From Rhodospirillales bacterium (GTDB lineage: Bacteria > Pseudomonadota > Alphaproteobacteria > Micavibrionales > Micavibrionaceae): 64,000 nucleotides of DNA. The stretch is from contig JACKJB010000001.1 in assembly GCA_020638155.1 (NCBI GenBank), forward strand, positions 372,001 through 436,000, in the 5' to 3' direction. The notes beneath the pieces were generated by a model. It saw only the letters and a list, made by a program, of their open reading frames with translations. It ran no database searches and was not told the origin of the DNA. A program made the position numbers and the translations under genes. How positions within the stretch are numbered: the first letter of the stretch is position 1; each line of letters opens with the position of its first letter. Below, piece after piece: positions 44,614-52,959 of this stretch.

Positions 44614-45190
44614 GAGTGGATTCTTATCAGAGCAGCGCGACCGTTCCAATGCCCTTTTGATTAAACGCGTTGTCGTTACTAAAGGAGATATCACAAAACA
44701 GACGGATGTCGATGCTATTGTGTCGTCCATAGAAATGAATATGGATATCGGCGGCACACTTAACCAGAGGCTAGTTGCTGCGGCAGGGAATGATTTTGAT
44801 GATTTTATCCTGGCGAATATTTATAAGCCGCGCGCCAACGATGTTTATGTCGTGCCGGGTTTTAACCTGCCTGTGAAGCATGTCATTTTTGTGGTGACGC
44901 CGTTGATGAAGGACGGGCTGGCCAAAGAGGATGTGATCCTGTTGCGCCGTTACAGGTTGCCGATGAAGATGGTATCGCAGATGAAATTAAAGAAAGTCGC
45001 GTTTCCGGCTTTTGGTACGGGGCGGAACGGTTATCCGCTGGATCGTGCTGTGCGGTTGGCGCTTAAGGGGATTATGGACCGTATGACTCCGGAGATCGAA
45101 GAAGTCCGGATCGTGTGTGACAAGGATAAAGTTTTCGATGCGTTTTGTGCGCGGCTGCAAAAATACGGGCAGGTGAGGAAAGGGGTTTAG
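44612..45190 (+). CDS. Macro-domain protein (ADP-ribose-binding type)
   Basis: About 192 aa. VVVTKGDITKQTDVDAIVSSI matches the macro-domain start (GDIT..DAIVNAA), GGTLNQRLVAAAG the substrate loop region, HVIFVVTP a core strand, and KVAFPAFGTGRNGYPLDRAVRLAL the terminal GTG-x-x-G-[YF]-P block. The usual NAAN tetrad is replaced by SSIE, so hydrolase activity is uncertain; binding of ADP-ribose or relatives is plausible. Start could be 44600 or 44612; its start overlaps the divergent binding-protein gene. Confidence 0.8.
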   Translation: MSGFLSEQRDRSNALLIKRVVVTKGDITKQTDVDAIVSSIEMNMDIGGTLNQRLVAAAGNDFDDFILANIYKPRANDVYVVPGFNLPVKHVIFVVTPLMKDGLAKEDVILLRRYRLPMKMVSQMKLKKVAFPAFGTGRNGYPLDRAVRLALKGIMDRMTPEIEEVRIVCDKDKVFDAFCARLQKYGQVRKGV

Positions 45191-45618
45191 AGCATTCCCT
45201 GGTAGTGACGCCGGGTCATTTCATCGATTTCATCTTCGGAGAAGTCGAAGTTCTGGCCGAGCTCTTCAATCATAACCTGCCGGACAATATCGTTCAGCTC
45301 ATCACAGGTCTCACACCACAAATCCAGAAGCGGGCGGCGGAACAGGATCAACAGGTCTTCGTCGTTGGCGACTTTCTTTTCAACGCCGGGGGCAATCTGT
45401 CCGCCGCTGCGGTATAGTGCGACGAGATCAAAGGCGTCTTCGAGATCAAGATCGTTTTCGAGGGACTCGTCGGCGAGCTCTTCAATCTGGATTGCAAGAG
45501 AATCGCAGAATTCCATTAATTCTTCCGGCAGCGTGTCAATGACAGCTTCGGCGATGACAGCAAGGTCGTCCGCAGAAGGCGGTGCGGTGAAGTTCATAAT
45601 TATCCTTTGCTGGCTCAT
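45187..45618 (-). CDS. Minimal zincin-like protein (PF06262 type) with degenerate active site
   Basis: 143 aa. ALYRSGGQI, DEDLLILFRRPLLDLWCETCDEL and the helix DIVRQVMIEELGQNFDFSEDEIDEM match the small metallopeptidase family whose normal helix is xxVxHEIGHHFGxSxxD. Here residues 118-123 read E-E-L-G-Q-N, so both zinc histidines of HExGHH are lost while the catalytic Glu119 remains. Probably not a zinc protease; the acidic N-terminal half is conserved in length. Overlaps the macro gene's stop by 4 bases. Confidence 0.78.
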   Translation of the reverse strand: MSQQRIIMNFTAPPSADDLAVIAEAVIDTLPEELMEFCDSLAIQIEELADESLENDLDLEDAFDLVALYRSGGQIAPGVEKKVANDEDLLILFRRPLLDLWCETCDELNDIVRQVMIEELGQNFDFSEDEIDEMTRRHYQGML

Positions 45619-45699
45619 GGAAATTACTCCCAACCATGGTATATACAATGCTTAAAGCGATTCACTTTATTAACTTACGCTGAAACGGAGCATTCGACA

Positions 45700-45996
45700 A
45701 TGGTAGAAAAACTATCGGACGCAGAGATTGAAAGCGCCATGGGCGAGCTGGGCGGATGGGAACTGATAAAAGATGGCGGGGCGATCCGTAAAAGTTTCCA
45801 GTTCAAGAATTTCAGTGCGGCGTGGGCGTTTATGAGCCGCGCGGCGTTGCTGGCCGAAAAAATGAACCATCACCCGGAATGGTTTAATGTCTGGAACAAG
45901 GTTGATGTGACGTTGAATACGCACGATGTCGGCGGCTTGTCAGAGCTCGACTTTAAAATGGCGAAGCGGATGGATCAGTATTCTTCCGGGGCTTAG
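45700..45996 (+). CDS. phhB: Pterin-4a-carbinolamine dehydratase
   Basis: 98 aa enzyme that recycles tetrahydrobiopterin. Conserved core: FKNFSAAWAFMSRAALLAEKMNHHPEWFNVWNKVDVTLNTHD (key parts: AEKMNHHPEWFNVWNKVDVTL; HHPEW, TH). N-terminus LSDAEIESAMGELGGWEL is typical. Its last 44 bases overlap, on the other strand, the end of the PIN-like gene. Confidence 0.95.
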   Translation: MVEKLSDAEIESAMGELGGWELIKDGGAIRKSFQFKNFSAAWAFMSRAALLAEKMNHHPEWFNVWNKVDVTLNTHDVGGLSELDFKMAKRMDQYSSGA

Positions 45997-46720
45997 CTTT
46001 CGCAATGTCCTTTAGAAGCTCTTCATCCCGGTAGTACAGGTCGAAGCCATTGCCGGTTATGGCCGCAAAGGCGGCATTGTTGTCAGAAACAAATTGTTTG
46101 ATGTCCTGCTCGTGATGTTCGAGCAATGCCAAGGTGTCTTGCGGTGAGACGGACACGCTTTTGCTGATAAAGATCGCAACGGGTACAGGGGTTGGGCAGT
46201 TTTCTACACTGCCGTAAGTCTCAAGGATTTTTTTGCGGTATTGCCGCGCGATTTTCCTGAAGTCACTATCTTCTGTCAGGATGGCTTTGTAGTTGTTCTC
46301 GATCATGTGCGCCCAGATATGGGCTTCATCATCGTTGTTTTCGTCATATAAGCCTTCGGCGAAAACGTGCGAAGACCATCCGAAACGCCGGGCAACATGA
46401 TGCAGCAGCATGTAAGATACGTTTTCATCGAGCATAAAAAATTTGTCGTTTTCATCCAGATGTTCAAGATCCGCCTGCGTGTGAGCCAGGAACCTTGCCT
46501 GATAGGCGCGGCAAATCTCTATGTGCTGCTGTTCAAGCCCGTCCAGTTTTTCGATCGCTTCGTTATCATTCCCGCTTTTGTCCAGCAGGTTCAGGACTTG
46601 CTCGACTGTAATGCCGGTCCCGTTCAGGAACGGTGCACCATTGTGCCTGTTCGGGTGGCTGATAACCCGGCCAAATTCGTGGCGGAGTTCAATTTTCTTT
46701 TTTGTATTGTCTTGTTTCAT
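45953..46720 (-). CDS. DUF433-like plus PIN-like (DUF5615-type) protein, tandem copy 2
   Basis: 255 aa. Residues ~25-80 look like a DUF433 segment (NGTGITVEQVLNLLDKSG). Residues 94-155 look like the N-terminal PIN-like nuclease fold of DUF5615/Mut7-C: FFMLDENVSYMLLHHVARRFG with acidic D98, then DEAHIWAHMIENNYKAILTEDSDF with D151 and D153 candidates for metal binding. Its start overlaps the stop of the next gene upstream (ATGA), so it is translated with it. Partner-less: antitoxin-like and toxin-like parts are fused in one chain. Confidence 0.7.
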   Translation of the reverse strand: MKQDNTKKKIELRHEFGRVISHPNRHNGAPFLNGTGITVEQVLNLLDKSGNDNEAIEKLDGLEQQHIEICRAYQARFLAHTQADLEHLDENDKFFMLDENVSYMLLHHVARRFGWSSHVFAEGLYDENNDDEAHIWAHMIENNYKAILTEDSDFRKIARQYRKKILETYGSVENCPTPVPVAIFISKSVSVSPQDTLALLEHHEQDIKQFVSDNNAAFAAITGNGFDLYYRDEELLKDIAKAKPRKNTDPSASPF

Positions 46721-47484
46721 TTTTGCACCATCGTCAGCACATTGTCCCATTTTTGCGCCCGGCCAACGGCACGGGTGGTTATGACCGGGATAACGCCGTG
46801 TTCTGTGATCCTGGCGAGCGGGGTGTGCCCGAGGTGCAGTAGTTTATGGATGTCGTTCTGGTTGCGGCGCATTTTCGGCCAGACGGTTTTATCGCTTTTT
46901 GAATCAAAGCCGATGACGATGGGCTGGCCGTTTAGTTTGTATGGCTTGCCGTCCTGGTGGTTGTTTTTTAAATGATCGTAAGCGTGACGCAGGGCTAGCA
47001 GACTTAAATCTTTCGCTTCTTCGACCAGCCGGATGTCGCGGGTGATGATGGCGTCCATTTTGTTCTTTACGGCCCAATTCCAGATTTCCGGGTCTTTTGC
47101 CTTCCCCATGCCGATGAAGTTCGGATGGGTTGCCGCGCCGAAGTCATGCCAGAGTTTTGCGCTTAAGCCGGGCGGCAGGTTTTCATCGATCAGGAAACTG
47201 CGTTTTGTGCCCGGCGGTCCGGCGGCTTTCTCGTACAGTTCCGGCAGTTTTGCGATCATATAAGCTTGTCCGGCTTCCAGTACGGGGACGGGAATTTTGT
47301 GCCGTTTTGACAAGTTTTTGATCGGGGCGCGCGGATCTTCGGCCACGGCATTAAAAACATCCTGCAAGGTAAATCTATCGAGCGTGATATGCGAGGCTTT
47401 GGTGTCGTACAGGACAAGGTGGGTTAACGACAGGTTTTGCCGCAAATCCTGAGAGACTTGTTCTATGCGTGCGCGTAAAGACAT
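46717..47484 (-). CDS. HTH/DUF433-like plus PIN-like (DUF5615-type) protein, tandem copy 1
   Basis: 255 aa, first of the pair. N-terminal ~85 residues helical (LQDVFNAVAEDPRAPIKNLSKRHKIPVPVLEAGQAY; parts: TLQDVFNAVAED, KNLSKRHKIPVPVLEAG). Residues 97-155: SFLIDENLPPGLSAKLWHDFG with D100, then DPEIWNWAVKNKMDAIITRDIRLVEEA with D144 and D150. A C-terminal half (~160-255) is unmatched. Fold class as in the next gene, but with low identity, so the duplication is old. Preceded by no promoter I can name. Confidence 0.7.
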   Translation of the reverse strand: MSLRARIEQVSQDLRQNLSLTHLVLYDTKASHITLDRFTLQDVFNAVAEDPRAPIKNLSKRHKIPVPVLEAGQAYMIAKLPELYEKAAGPPGTKRSFLIDENLPPGLSAKLWHDFGAATHPNFIGMGKAKDPEIWNWAVKNKMDAIITRDIRLVEEAKDLSLLALRHAYDHLKNNHQDGKPYKLNGQPIVIGFDSKSDKTVWPKMRRNQNDIHKLLHLGHTPLARITEHGVIPVITTRAVGRAQKWDNVLTMVQK

Positions 47485-47539
47485 GATTTTCTATAATACA
47501 TGGAGTGGAAAAATGCAAGCTTTTCCGTGGATTTAGGGT

Positions 47540-48559
47540 CTAAATGACCAGTTTCCGTTGGTCGTCCATGCCCATGGCGATGATGTACGGGTCTTCTTTC
47601 TGGCGGGCGATGAAGTCTTGTTTGCTGTGCCAGCCTTGCCATCCGATGGCGATCAGGCTTTGCGCGACTGCGCCGCCGAGGGTGCTGCCGGGGCCAGTGA
47701 TGATGACTTTGTCGGGGGCGAATTCCTTGACGCCGACCTGTACGGCCTTGGTGAAATCGTAGTGGGTGTGGATCTGGTGGCCGAGCGTATAGTCCCAGAG
47801 CGCGTGCGGATCGGTGGACCACGGAGTCCAGATCTGGCCGCGCCCGTCGATCAACGGCACGGCGGGGGCGCTGAACAGCTCGTCACCCAGCATGTCGCGC
47901 GCTTTGTCGGACATGCCCTGTTGCAGCGGCGTGTGGAATGCGGCGTGATTTTGCAGGCGCATCGGGAAACGGCCTTCGGGCGGCAATTCGCCTTCGAGCG
48001 TTTTCAGGGCGTCATCACTGCCGCCAAAGACCAGCATGCCGCCAAGCTCGATCGAAACGTAAAGATCGTCGATTTCATCGATCAGGCTCATAAGAAAGTC
48101 ACGCCGTCCGTCGATTGGCTGCCAGTTGTCATCAACAAGGCTGTAAATAAGCTGCCCGCCGATCAGGCTTTGCTGCATCATCGTTCCGGTGGTGTTCAGG
48201 ATATGCAGCGCATCCATCGACGCCGCCGCCCCGCCGCAGGCGAGCGCGAGATACCAGCCCATCGAATTACCGGTGACAGCGGCGATATCGTAACGTTCGC
48301 GGTCGATGGCGAGATAATCGAGGTAAGAGCAGGCGAAAATCAGCGGTGAGGCATTATCGCCCCGGCTGTGCTCGGCAAGCGAAAACCGCTCCGCCCCGTC
48401 CAGCGCGCTGACGGTGGTCTGGTTTTGTTGTTCGCGGTAGGTATCGATGGCGGCGATAAACTCTTTTTGCCCGGCGTGATGGCGTGACAGATAGCCAAGC
48501 TCTTCCTTGTTATAGGTCCCGCGTCCGGGGCAGATGATGAGGGCGGTTTGTTTTGTCAT
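47540..48559 (-). CDS. FabD-like acyltransferase domain protein with divergent active site
   Basis: 339 aa. Acyl-transferase fold: PGRGTYNKEE in place of PGQGxQ, VTGNSMGWYLALACGG with the nucleophile Ser99 in GNSMG (family GHSxG), and NHAAFHTPLQQGM with the second catalytic His region. FabD normally has GHSLG; here H is N and the glutamine of PGQG is R. A malonyl or other acyl carrier role is possible but not assured. No fab, PKS or NRPS genes nearby. Followed on the other side by a repeat island. Confidence 0.72.
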   Translation of the reverse strand: MTKQTALIICPGRGTYNKEELGYLSRHHAGQKEFIAAIDTYREQQNQTTVSALDGAERFSLAEHSRGDNASPLIFACSYLDYLAIDRERYDIAAVTGNSMGWYLALACGGAAASMDALHILNTTGTMMQQSLIGGQLIYSLVDDNWQPIDGRRDFLMSLIDEIDDLYVSIELGGMLVFGGSDDALKTLEGELPPEGRFPMRLQNHAAFHTPLQQGMSDKARDMLGDELFSAPAVPLIDGRGQIWTPWSTDPHALWDYTLGHQIHTHYDFTKAVQVGVKEFAPDKVIITGPGSTLGGAVAQSLIAIGWQGWHSKQDFIARQKEDPYIIAMGMDDQRKLVI

Positions 48560-48566
48560 GATGTTT

Positions 48567-48691
48567 TTTACCACGAAGACACCAAGGCACGAAGAGTCTT
48601 TTTCTTATTCTTATGCCTGTCATCCCGAACGTATGTGAGGGATCTTGGGTTTGTCTTTTTGCGGAGATTCCTCACATACGTTCGGAATGAC
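48567..48691. repeat. R4-type arm plus R2 palindrome copy 4
   Basis: ACCACGAAGACACCAAGGCACGAA (read as ACCACGAAGACACC..GGCACGAA, about 48571-48594) precedes a hairpin of GTCATCCCGAACGTATGTGA (48619 on) and TCACATACGTTCGGAATGAC (ending 48691). It occupies the gap between the acyltransferase gene and a small hypothetical gene. Confidence 0.8.
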
Positions 48692-48786
48692 AAAAGGAGA
48701 GAAAAGGGAGAGAGTGTTTATTTTTGACATAATGTTTGGTTTTGGTTATCTTGTCCCGGCTAAGGACACCGCACAGGAGAAATGCA

Positions 48787-49092
48787 ATGTATTTGGATGG
48801 TTCGCAATTAAGAGACGTCGCCGATGATTTAACCGGGATTACGGATGCCCTGGTCGGTGCGGATACGCAGCTCCTGCCGAGCCGGGCTTTGTATAATCTC
48901 GTGGATGCGTTTGATAAAGTCGCGGGGAGCAGTGTACGGCATAATATTGCATTCAATAATTCTGCCTTTGTGGTTTCAATGGACCTTGCCGATCTGTTGA
49001 ATGTCGAGGGCCGGGTCGAAAAATTCTATGATTTCGTACCGGGCTACCTGGCGGCGCAGAATGTAACTTGCGCGTTGAAATTCAAGCCTTAG
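48787..49092 (+). CDS. Hypothetical protein, 101 aa
   Basis: Not recognised. CAGGAGA precedes ATG 48787. Soluble; starts MYLDGSQLRDVADDLTGITD and contains one cysteine near the C-terminus. Mixed alpha/beta impression. Convergent with the next gene (3-base gap). Confidence 0.65.
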   Translation: MYLDGSQLRDVADDLTGITDALVGADTQLLPSRALYNLVDAFDKVAGSSVRHNIAFNNSAFVVSMDLADLLNVEGRVEKFYDFVPGYLAAQNVTCALKFKP

Positions 49093-49095
49093 GCA

Positions 49096-49578
49096 TTATC
49101 CGGGAATAAAGCCTTTGATTTTTCTTCCTGCTTTGTTCAGCCAGTGTGGGGATTCATGGACAAATTGTGTTGCGCTAATGCCCCATGCTTTTGGAGGCTG
49201 TTCTTCTATGGCCGCGGAAACGAGTTTGCGGAAGGCTGCGTCTGATTTTTCGCCGGTGGTTTTGTTTTTCCGGCACAGGATGTAGATGCTGGAATAAGAC
49301 ATGTCTTTTCCGCCCAGAAAGGCCGGATGTTTGCTCCAGAGGCCGCCTTTTTCCGGCGCATCGTTTTGCAGGCGGACGGAGCCCGTGATGATCTCGGGCT
49401 TATAGCCTTTGGCAGACAGGCGGTCGATGATGCGCTCATATAAGGGGATCAGGTCTTTTTGTTCGTCGATGCCTTTTAACGCGAGCTGGATTTCCAATCC
49501 GAAACGGGCCGGGCTTATTTCTTCCGCGGCGGCGTTCATCACGGCCTGATCGTCAAAGACTTTTGAAAGTTTGAGCAT
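49096..49578 (-). CDS. Hypothetical protein, 160 aa
   Basis: Not recognised. Soluble, no signal peptide; pattern EISPARFGLEIQLALKGID and YERIIDRLSAKGYKPEIITGSV. Likely beta-alpha-beta fold. Nothing in the context suggests a job. Confidence 0.65.
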   Translation of the reverse strand: MLKLSKVFDDQAVMNAAAEEISPARFGLEIQLALKGIDEQKDLIPLYERIIDRLSAKGYKPEIITGSVRLQNDAPEKGGLWSKHPAFLGGKDMSYSSIYILCRKNKTTGEKSDAAFRKLVSAAIEEQPPKAWGISATQFVHESPHWLNKAGRKIKGFIPG

Positions 49579-49656
49579 AGCGATTTCCCTGTATCTGCTT
49601 TTGGGAGTGGAGATTATAGAAAGTTTGCGGGCGTGTCAAAAGGGTGAGGGGGCGTC

Positions 49657-49839
49657 ATTGCGAGTAGGGGGATAGTTTAGCCATTTTGTTTTTCACCACA
49701 GAGAACACAGAGTTCACGGAGGTTTTTTGTTCGGGATGGCAATAAAGGAAATGTCATCCCGAGCCTAGCGAAGCAATCCAGAACTATTTGGAAAGAGTCT
49801 GGATTGCCGCGTCAGGCCTGCGGCCTTCCTCGCAATGAC
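49657..49839. repeat. Repeat island in a 408-base gene-free gap (R3 copy and partial arms)
   Basis: The gap 49579-49986 has no credible gene. It holds a partial GTCATTGCGAG (49657), an ACCACAGAGAACACAGAG-type arm (about 49694-49711), and an R3 hairpin: GTCATCCCGAGCCTAGCGAA (49753 on) with ..CCTCGCAATGAC ending at 49839 around AGTCTGGATTGCC. The last 140 bases before 49987 are AT-rich and likely contain the promoter and a AAGGAG site of the next gene. Confidence 0.8.
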
Positions 49840-49986
49840 GGAAAAGAAATACCATCGTCACCCGCGTAGCTGCTCTTCGTAGCTATAGCCAAGAAGATTT
49901 TGGACGTTTTTGTTTGCATAATGAGATTCTGTGTTATAGAAACTATGAAGTGATGAATTAGAGAGATTAATTTTAAGGAGAAAAAA

Positions 49987-50484
49987 ATGACTCGTTGGGG
50001 AAAAGTATTATCTGCGGCTATTGTCGGCGGTGCTACCTTAACAGGTGCGGCTTCGGCACAAGAGGAAACTGATCCGTTGATGTTGACACAGGACGAATTG
50101 GCAACCGTTGAATTGGCGAAAGAGTTTCATCAGTGTATGTTTGACAAGCTACGTATGGTAACGAGAGAAGAGTTTGATGCGGAAGTTCAAAAAAGACTGG
50201 AAGGACTCCGTGATTTAATTAAACGAGATTATCCTGATGCTTCAGATCAAGATATCCAAGACTATATGCGTAGATTAAACGCCCAATCCTTGGGAGAAAG
50301 CGCTATTAGAAAAGGTTTTGAAATGGGTGCCACCCAAGTGTGCCTGCGGGAGTTGGGCACAAGCGAATATGAAATGGCGCAACAGGTCATGAAATTAGGA
50401 AATTTAGCAGATAAGTATGGCAAAGACGCTCTTGAAGAGCAATTTGGGCTTGATAGTCTTCCAGAACCCTCTTTGCGGTTCTAA
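49987..50484 (+). CDS. Small secreted protein, 165 aa (paralogue of the gene at 24744)
   Basis: AAGGAG site 8 bases before ATG. Signal peptide (KVLSAAIVGGATLTGAASA). The mature domain pattern LTxDELATVELAKEFHQC...A.QVC...LG....... KYGKDAL follows that of the 24744 gene, with an extra inserted charged helix (EEFDAEVQKRLEGLRDLIK). Two cysteines probably pair. AT-rich codon use, like its paralogue. Function unknown. Confidence 0.75.
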   Translation: MTRWGKVLSAAIVGGATLTGAASAQEETDPLMLTQDELATVELAKEFHQCMFDKLRMVTREEFDAEVQKRLEGLRDLIKRDYPDASDQDIQDYMRRLNAQSLGESAIRKGFEMGATQVCLRELGTSEYEMAQQVMKLGNLADKYGKDALEEQFGLDSLPEPSLRF

Positions 50485-50556
50485 ATATATGGTTCTGGTA
50501 TATCTGCGTTGCTTGCAGATCGATGGCTGCTCTTTTATGTGAGGGCAATGGTGTTG

Positions 50557-52821
50557 TTATGCGGTTTTCCTCACCTTCGCCTTCCCGTTCACCAACCCCA
50601 CAGCCTTCTCCACAATACTCTCCTTCCCCGGCATCGTTACCGTGGCGACGCGGCCTAGCGGGATGAAGCTGTCTTCGGCGCAGAGGGGGAGCAGGTTGTG
50701 GTCTGGTAAAGTTTGGCTGAGTTTGGTGTAGAGTTCGTGGGCGAGGCTGCCGGTGGTGCGGCATTCATCGACGATCAGGATGTTTTTGCAGGGTTTGGCG
50801 GCGGCGGTGATTGCGTCGATATTGACCGGGTTGAGCCAGCGGATATCTAACACACGGGTTTTTATATTGTGCCGCTCTTCTAAGTCTTTGGCGGCTTGCC
50901 TGGCGAGGTAGTGGCCGTTGGCGTAGCTGATGATGCATAGATCTGTGCCGTCGCCGTGCTGCCCGATCTCGCCGAGTGCAATCTGGTTTGCCGGGTCGTA
51001 GGTGCTGGCCCAGAGATTGTCTTTGGGCTCGTGCAGGTCGCGGGTCATGTAGAGCGCGATGGGTTCTAAAAAGATCACGACGCGCTGCTGCTCCCGGGCC
51101 AGTCTTATGCATTCGCGCAGCATGGCGCTCGCGTCCGCGCCGCCGCTCGGGCAGGCGATGATGATGCCGGGAATGTCGCGCAGGGCGGCGATGGAGTTAT
51201 CGTTATGAAAGTGCCCGCCGAAGCCTTTCTGGTAGCCGAGGCCCGCGATGCGGACCACCATCGGGTTGGTGTACTGGCCCGATGAGAAAAAGCTGAGCGT
51301 GGCGGCTTCGCCGCGGATCTGGTCTTCGGCATTGTGGACATAGGCGAGGAACTGGATTTCCGGGACGGGCAGGATGTCGTTATGCGCCATGCCGATGCCA
51401 AGGCCGAGAATACTCTGCTCATCAAGTAATGTGTCGATGACGCGGTGCGCGCCAAATCTTTGCTGGAGCTTTTGCGTGACGGTGTAAACGCCGCCTTTGC
51501 GCCCGACATCTTCCCCGGCGGCGACCATGTTCGGGTTCTCTAACATTAAATCGGCGAGCGTCCAGCTCAGCAGTTTTGCCATGTGCTGGGGCTGTTTCAT
51601 CAGGGCGGCATCGTCGGCGAAGAGTTGGTCGCGGGTCAGGCCCTCACCCACTTTGCTACCGCCGCTTTGCGGCGAAGCTTCGTTGCCCTCTCCCTGAAGG
51701 GAGAGGGAAGGGCGGGGAGGCGGGATGATGGAGGCCATGACTTCTTCCGCCGTGGACATTTTCGGGCGCTTGATCGCTTGCTCTGCGGCGCGTTCGACGC
51801 GGGTGCCGATGCCGTTATAGAGGGTGAGGATTTGTTCGGCGCTCAGGATATTGTCGTTTATTAAAAGCGCGGCGGTGTGGAGCAGGGGATCGTTCGCTTC
51901 CATCGCGGTGATTTGCTGCTCGCTTAGATACATATGCTGCGCGTCCGGCCCGGCGTGGCCGAACAGGCGGACGCAGCGCATATGCAGGAAAGCCGGTTTG
52001 CGGGTGCGGCGGATATAGTCCTGCGCTTCGTTCGCGGCGCGGAAAGTGTCGAAAATATCAAGGCCGTTGGCGGCAAAATATTTGATGCCGGGGCGCTGGC
52101 TGATGCTGGCTTTGACCCAGTCCGGCGGGGTCGGGACGGAAATGCCGATGCCGTTATCTTCGCACACGAACATTAAGGGTAAGGGCACGGCCTGGTAACT
52201 CGTCCAGCCGGCGGTATTGATCGCGCCCTGCGCGGTGGAGTGGTTGAGCGAGGCATCGCCGAAGCTGCACAGGATGATACTGTCCTCGGGCAGCGGGGTG
52301 CCGGTGCGGTTCAGGCGTTTGTTGATGCCGATGCTGTGCGCCGCGCCGACCGCTTTGGGCAGGTGAGAGGCGATGGTACTGGTCTGCGGCGGGATGAATA
52401 AGTCTTTGGAGCCGAGCACTTTGTGGCGGCCGCCGGAGATCGGGTCTTCTTTGGCAGTGGTGAAGCTGAGCAGCATATCCCAGAGCGGCGTGCTGCCGGG
52501 GAGCTGTTTGCTGCGCTGGATGAAAAAGGCGGCATCACGGTAATGCAGGAACGCCATATCGGTGCGGCGGCAGGCGGCGGCAATGGCGGCGTTGCCTTCA
52601 TGGCCGGAGCTGCCGATCGTATAAAAGCCTTCGCCGCGGGCCTGCAGTTTGCGCGACGTATTATCAAGCTGGCGGCTTAAGCACTGGGATTCGAAAATCT
52701 CGACAGCCTGCGCGGCGGTCAGGCCGGAGTCTTTGAGCTGCGTTTTTGTCGCAGGCAGGTCCCCGCTTTTGACGCGGGTCAGGAAATTGTTATGGACGAT
52801 TTCGGCTCTATCTTGCATCAT
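50557..52821 (-). CDS. 2-oxoacid dehydrogenase E1 alpha-beta fusion (branched-chain type) with in-frame palindrome insertion
   Basis: Thiamin-diphosphate dehydrogenase, 754 aa. E1-alpha at residues ~40-370: TIGSSGHEGNAA, the TPP-Mg motif GDASLNHSTAQGAINTAG (GDG variant GDA...N) and CEDNGIGISV. E1-beta at ~400-750: NMVAAGEDVGRKGGVYTVTQ, DTLLDEQSILGLGIGMAH, CRTTGSLAHEL. Between them residues ~372-394 (RPSLSLQGEGNEASP..KVGEGL) are encoded by palindromic repeat DNA. Fused E1 genes are known in other bacteria. Acts with E2/E3 not seen here. Confidence 0.9.
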   Translation of the reverse strand: MMQDRAEIVHNNFLTRVKSGDLPATKTQLKDSGLTAAQAVEIFESQCLSRQLDNTSRKLQARGEGFYTIGSSGHEGNAAIAAACRRTDMAFLHYRDAAFFIQRSKQLPGSTPLWDMLLSFTTAKEDPISGGRHKVLGSKDLFIPPQTSTIASHLPKAVGAAHSIGINKRLNRTGTPLPEDSIILCSFGDASLNHSTAQGAINTAGWTSYQAVPLPLMFVCEDNGIGISVPTPPDWVKASISQRPGIKYFAANGLDIFDTFRAANEAQDYIRRTRKPAFLHMRCVRLFGHAGPDAQHMYLSEQQITAMEANDPLLHTAALLINDNILSAEQILTLYNGIGTRVERAAEQAIKRPKMSTAEEVMASIIPPPRPSLSLQGEGNEASPQSGGSKVGEGLTRDQLFADDAALMKQPQHMAKLLSWTLADLMLENPNMVAAGEDVGRKGGVYTVTQKLQQRFGAHRVIDTLLDEQSILGLGIGMAHNDILPVPEIQFLAYVHNAEDQIRGEAATLSFFSSGQYTNPMVVRIAGLGYQKGFGGHFHNDNSIAALRDIPGIIIACPSGGADASAMLRECIRLAREQQRVVIFLEPIALYMTRDLHEPKDNLWASTYDPANQIALGEIGQHGDGTDLCIISYANGHYLARQAAKDLEERHNIKTRVLDIRWLNPVNIDAITAAAKPCKNILIVDECRTTGSLAHELYTKLSQTLPDHNLLPLCAEDSFIPLGRVATVTMPGKESIVEKAVGLVNGKAKVRKTA
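51641..51707. repeat. Palindromic repeat R1 copy C, inside the E1 fusion gene
   Basis: Right half of the R1 element (CCCTCACCCACTTTGCTA ... CCCTCTCCC..GGGAGAGGG) matching 34009-34072 in the ppdK-side copy. It lies in frame between the E1-alpha and E1-beta parts and adds about 22 codons with no frameshift. Confidence 0.9.
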
Positions 52822-52959
52822 TGGCCTGCATGTACGAAAAAAATCCCTGTTTCTGTTAGTTTTTTTTAATTAACGCTGATTTTTTGCGCTGGCAAATGCT
52901 ATATTTTAAAAAGTATAATTTTTTCAAAACCGCTTTTCTGGTTTGTCTGTAATATTTCA

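Noticed and set aside
44614..44757. Further upstream start for the oligopeptide-binding protein
   Set aside because: The extension runs antisense through the start of the macro-domain gene and gives no signal peptide of its own.
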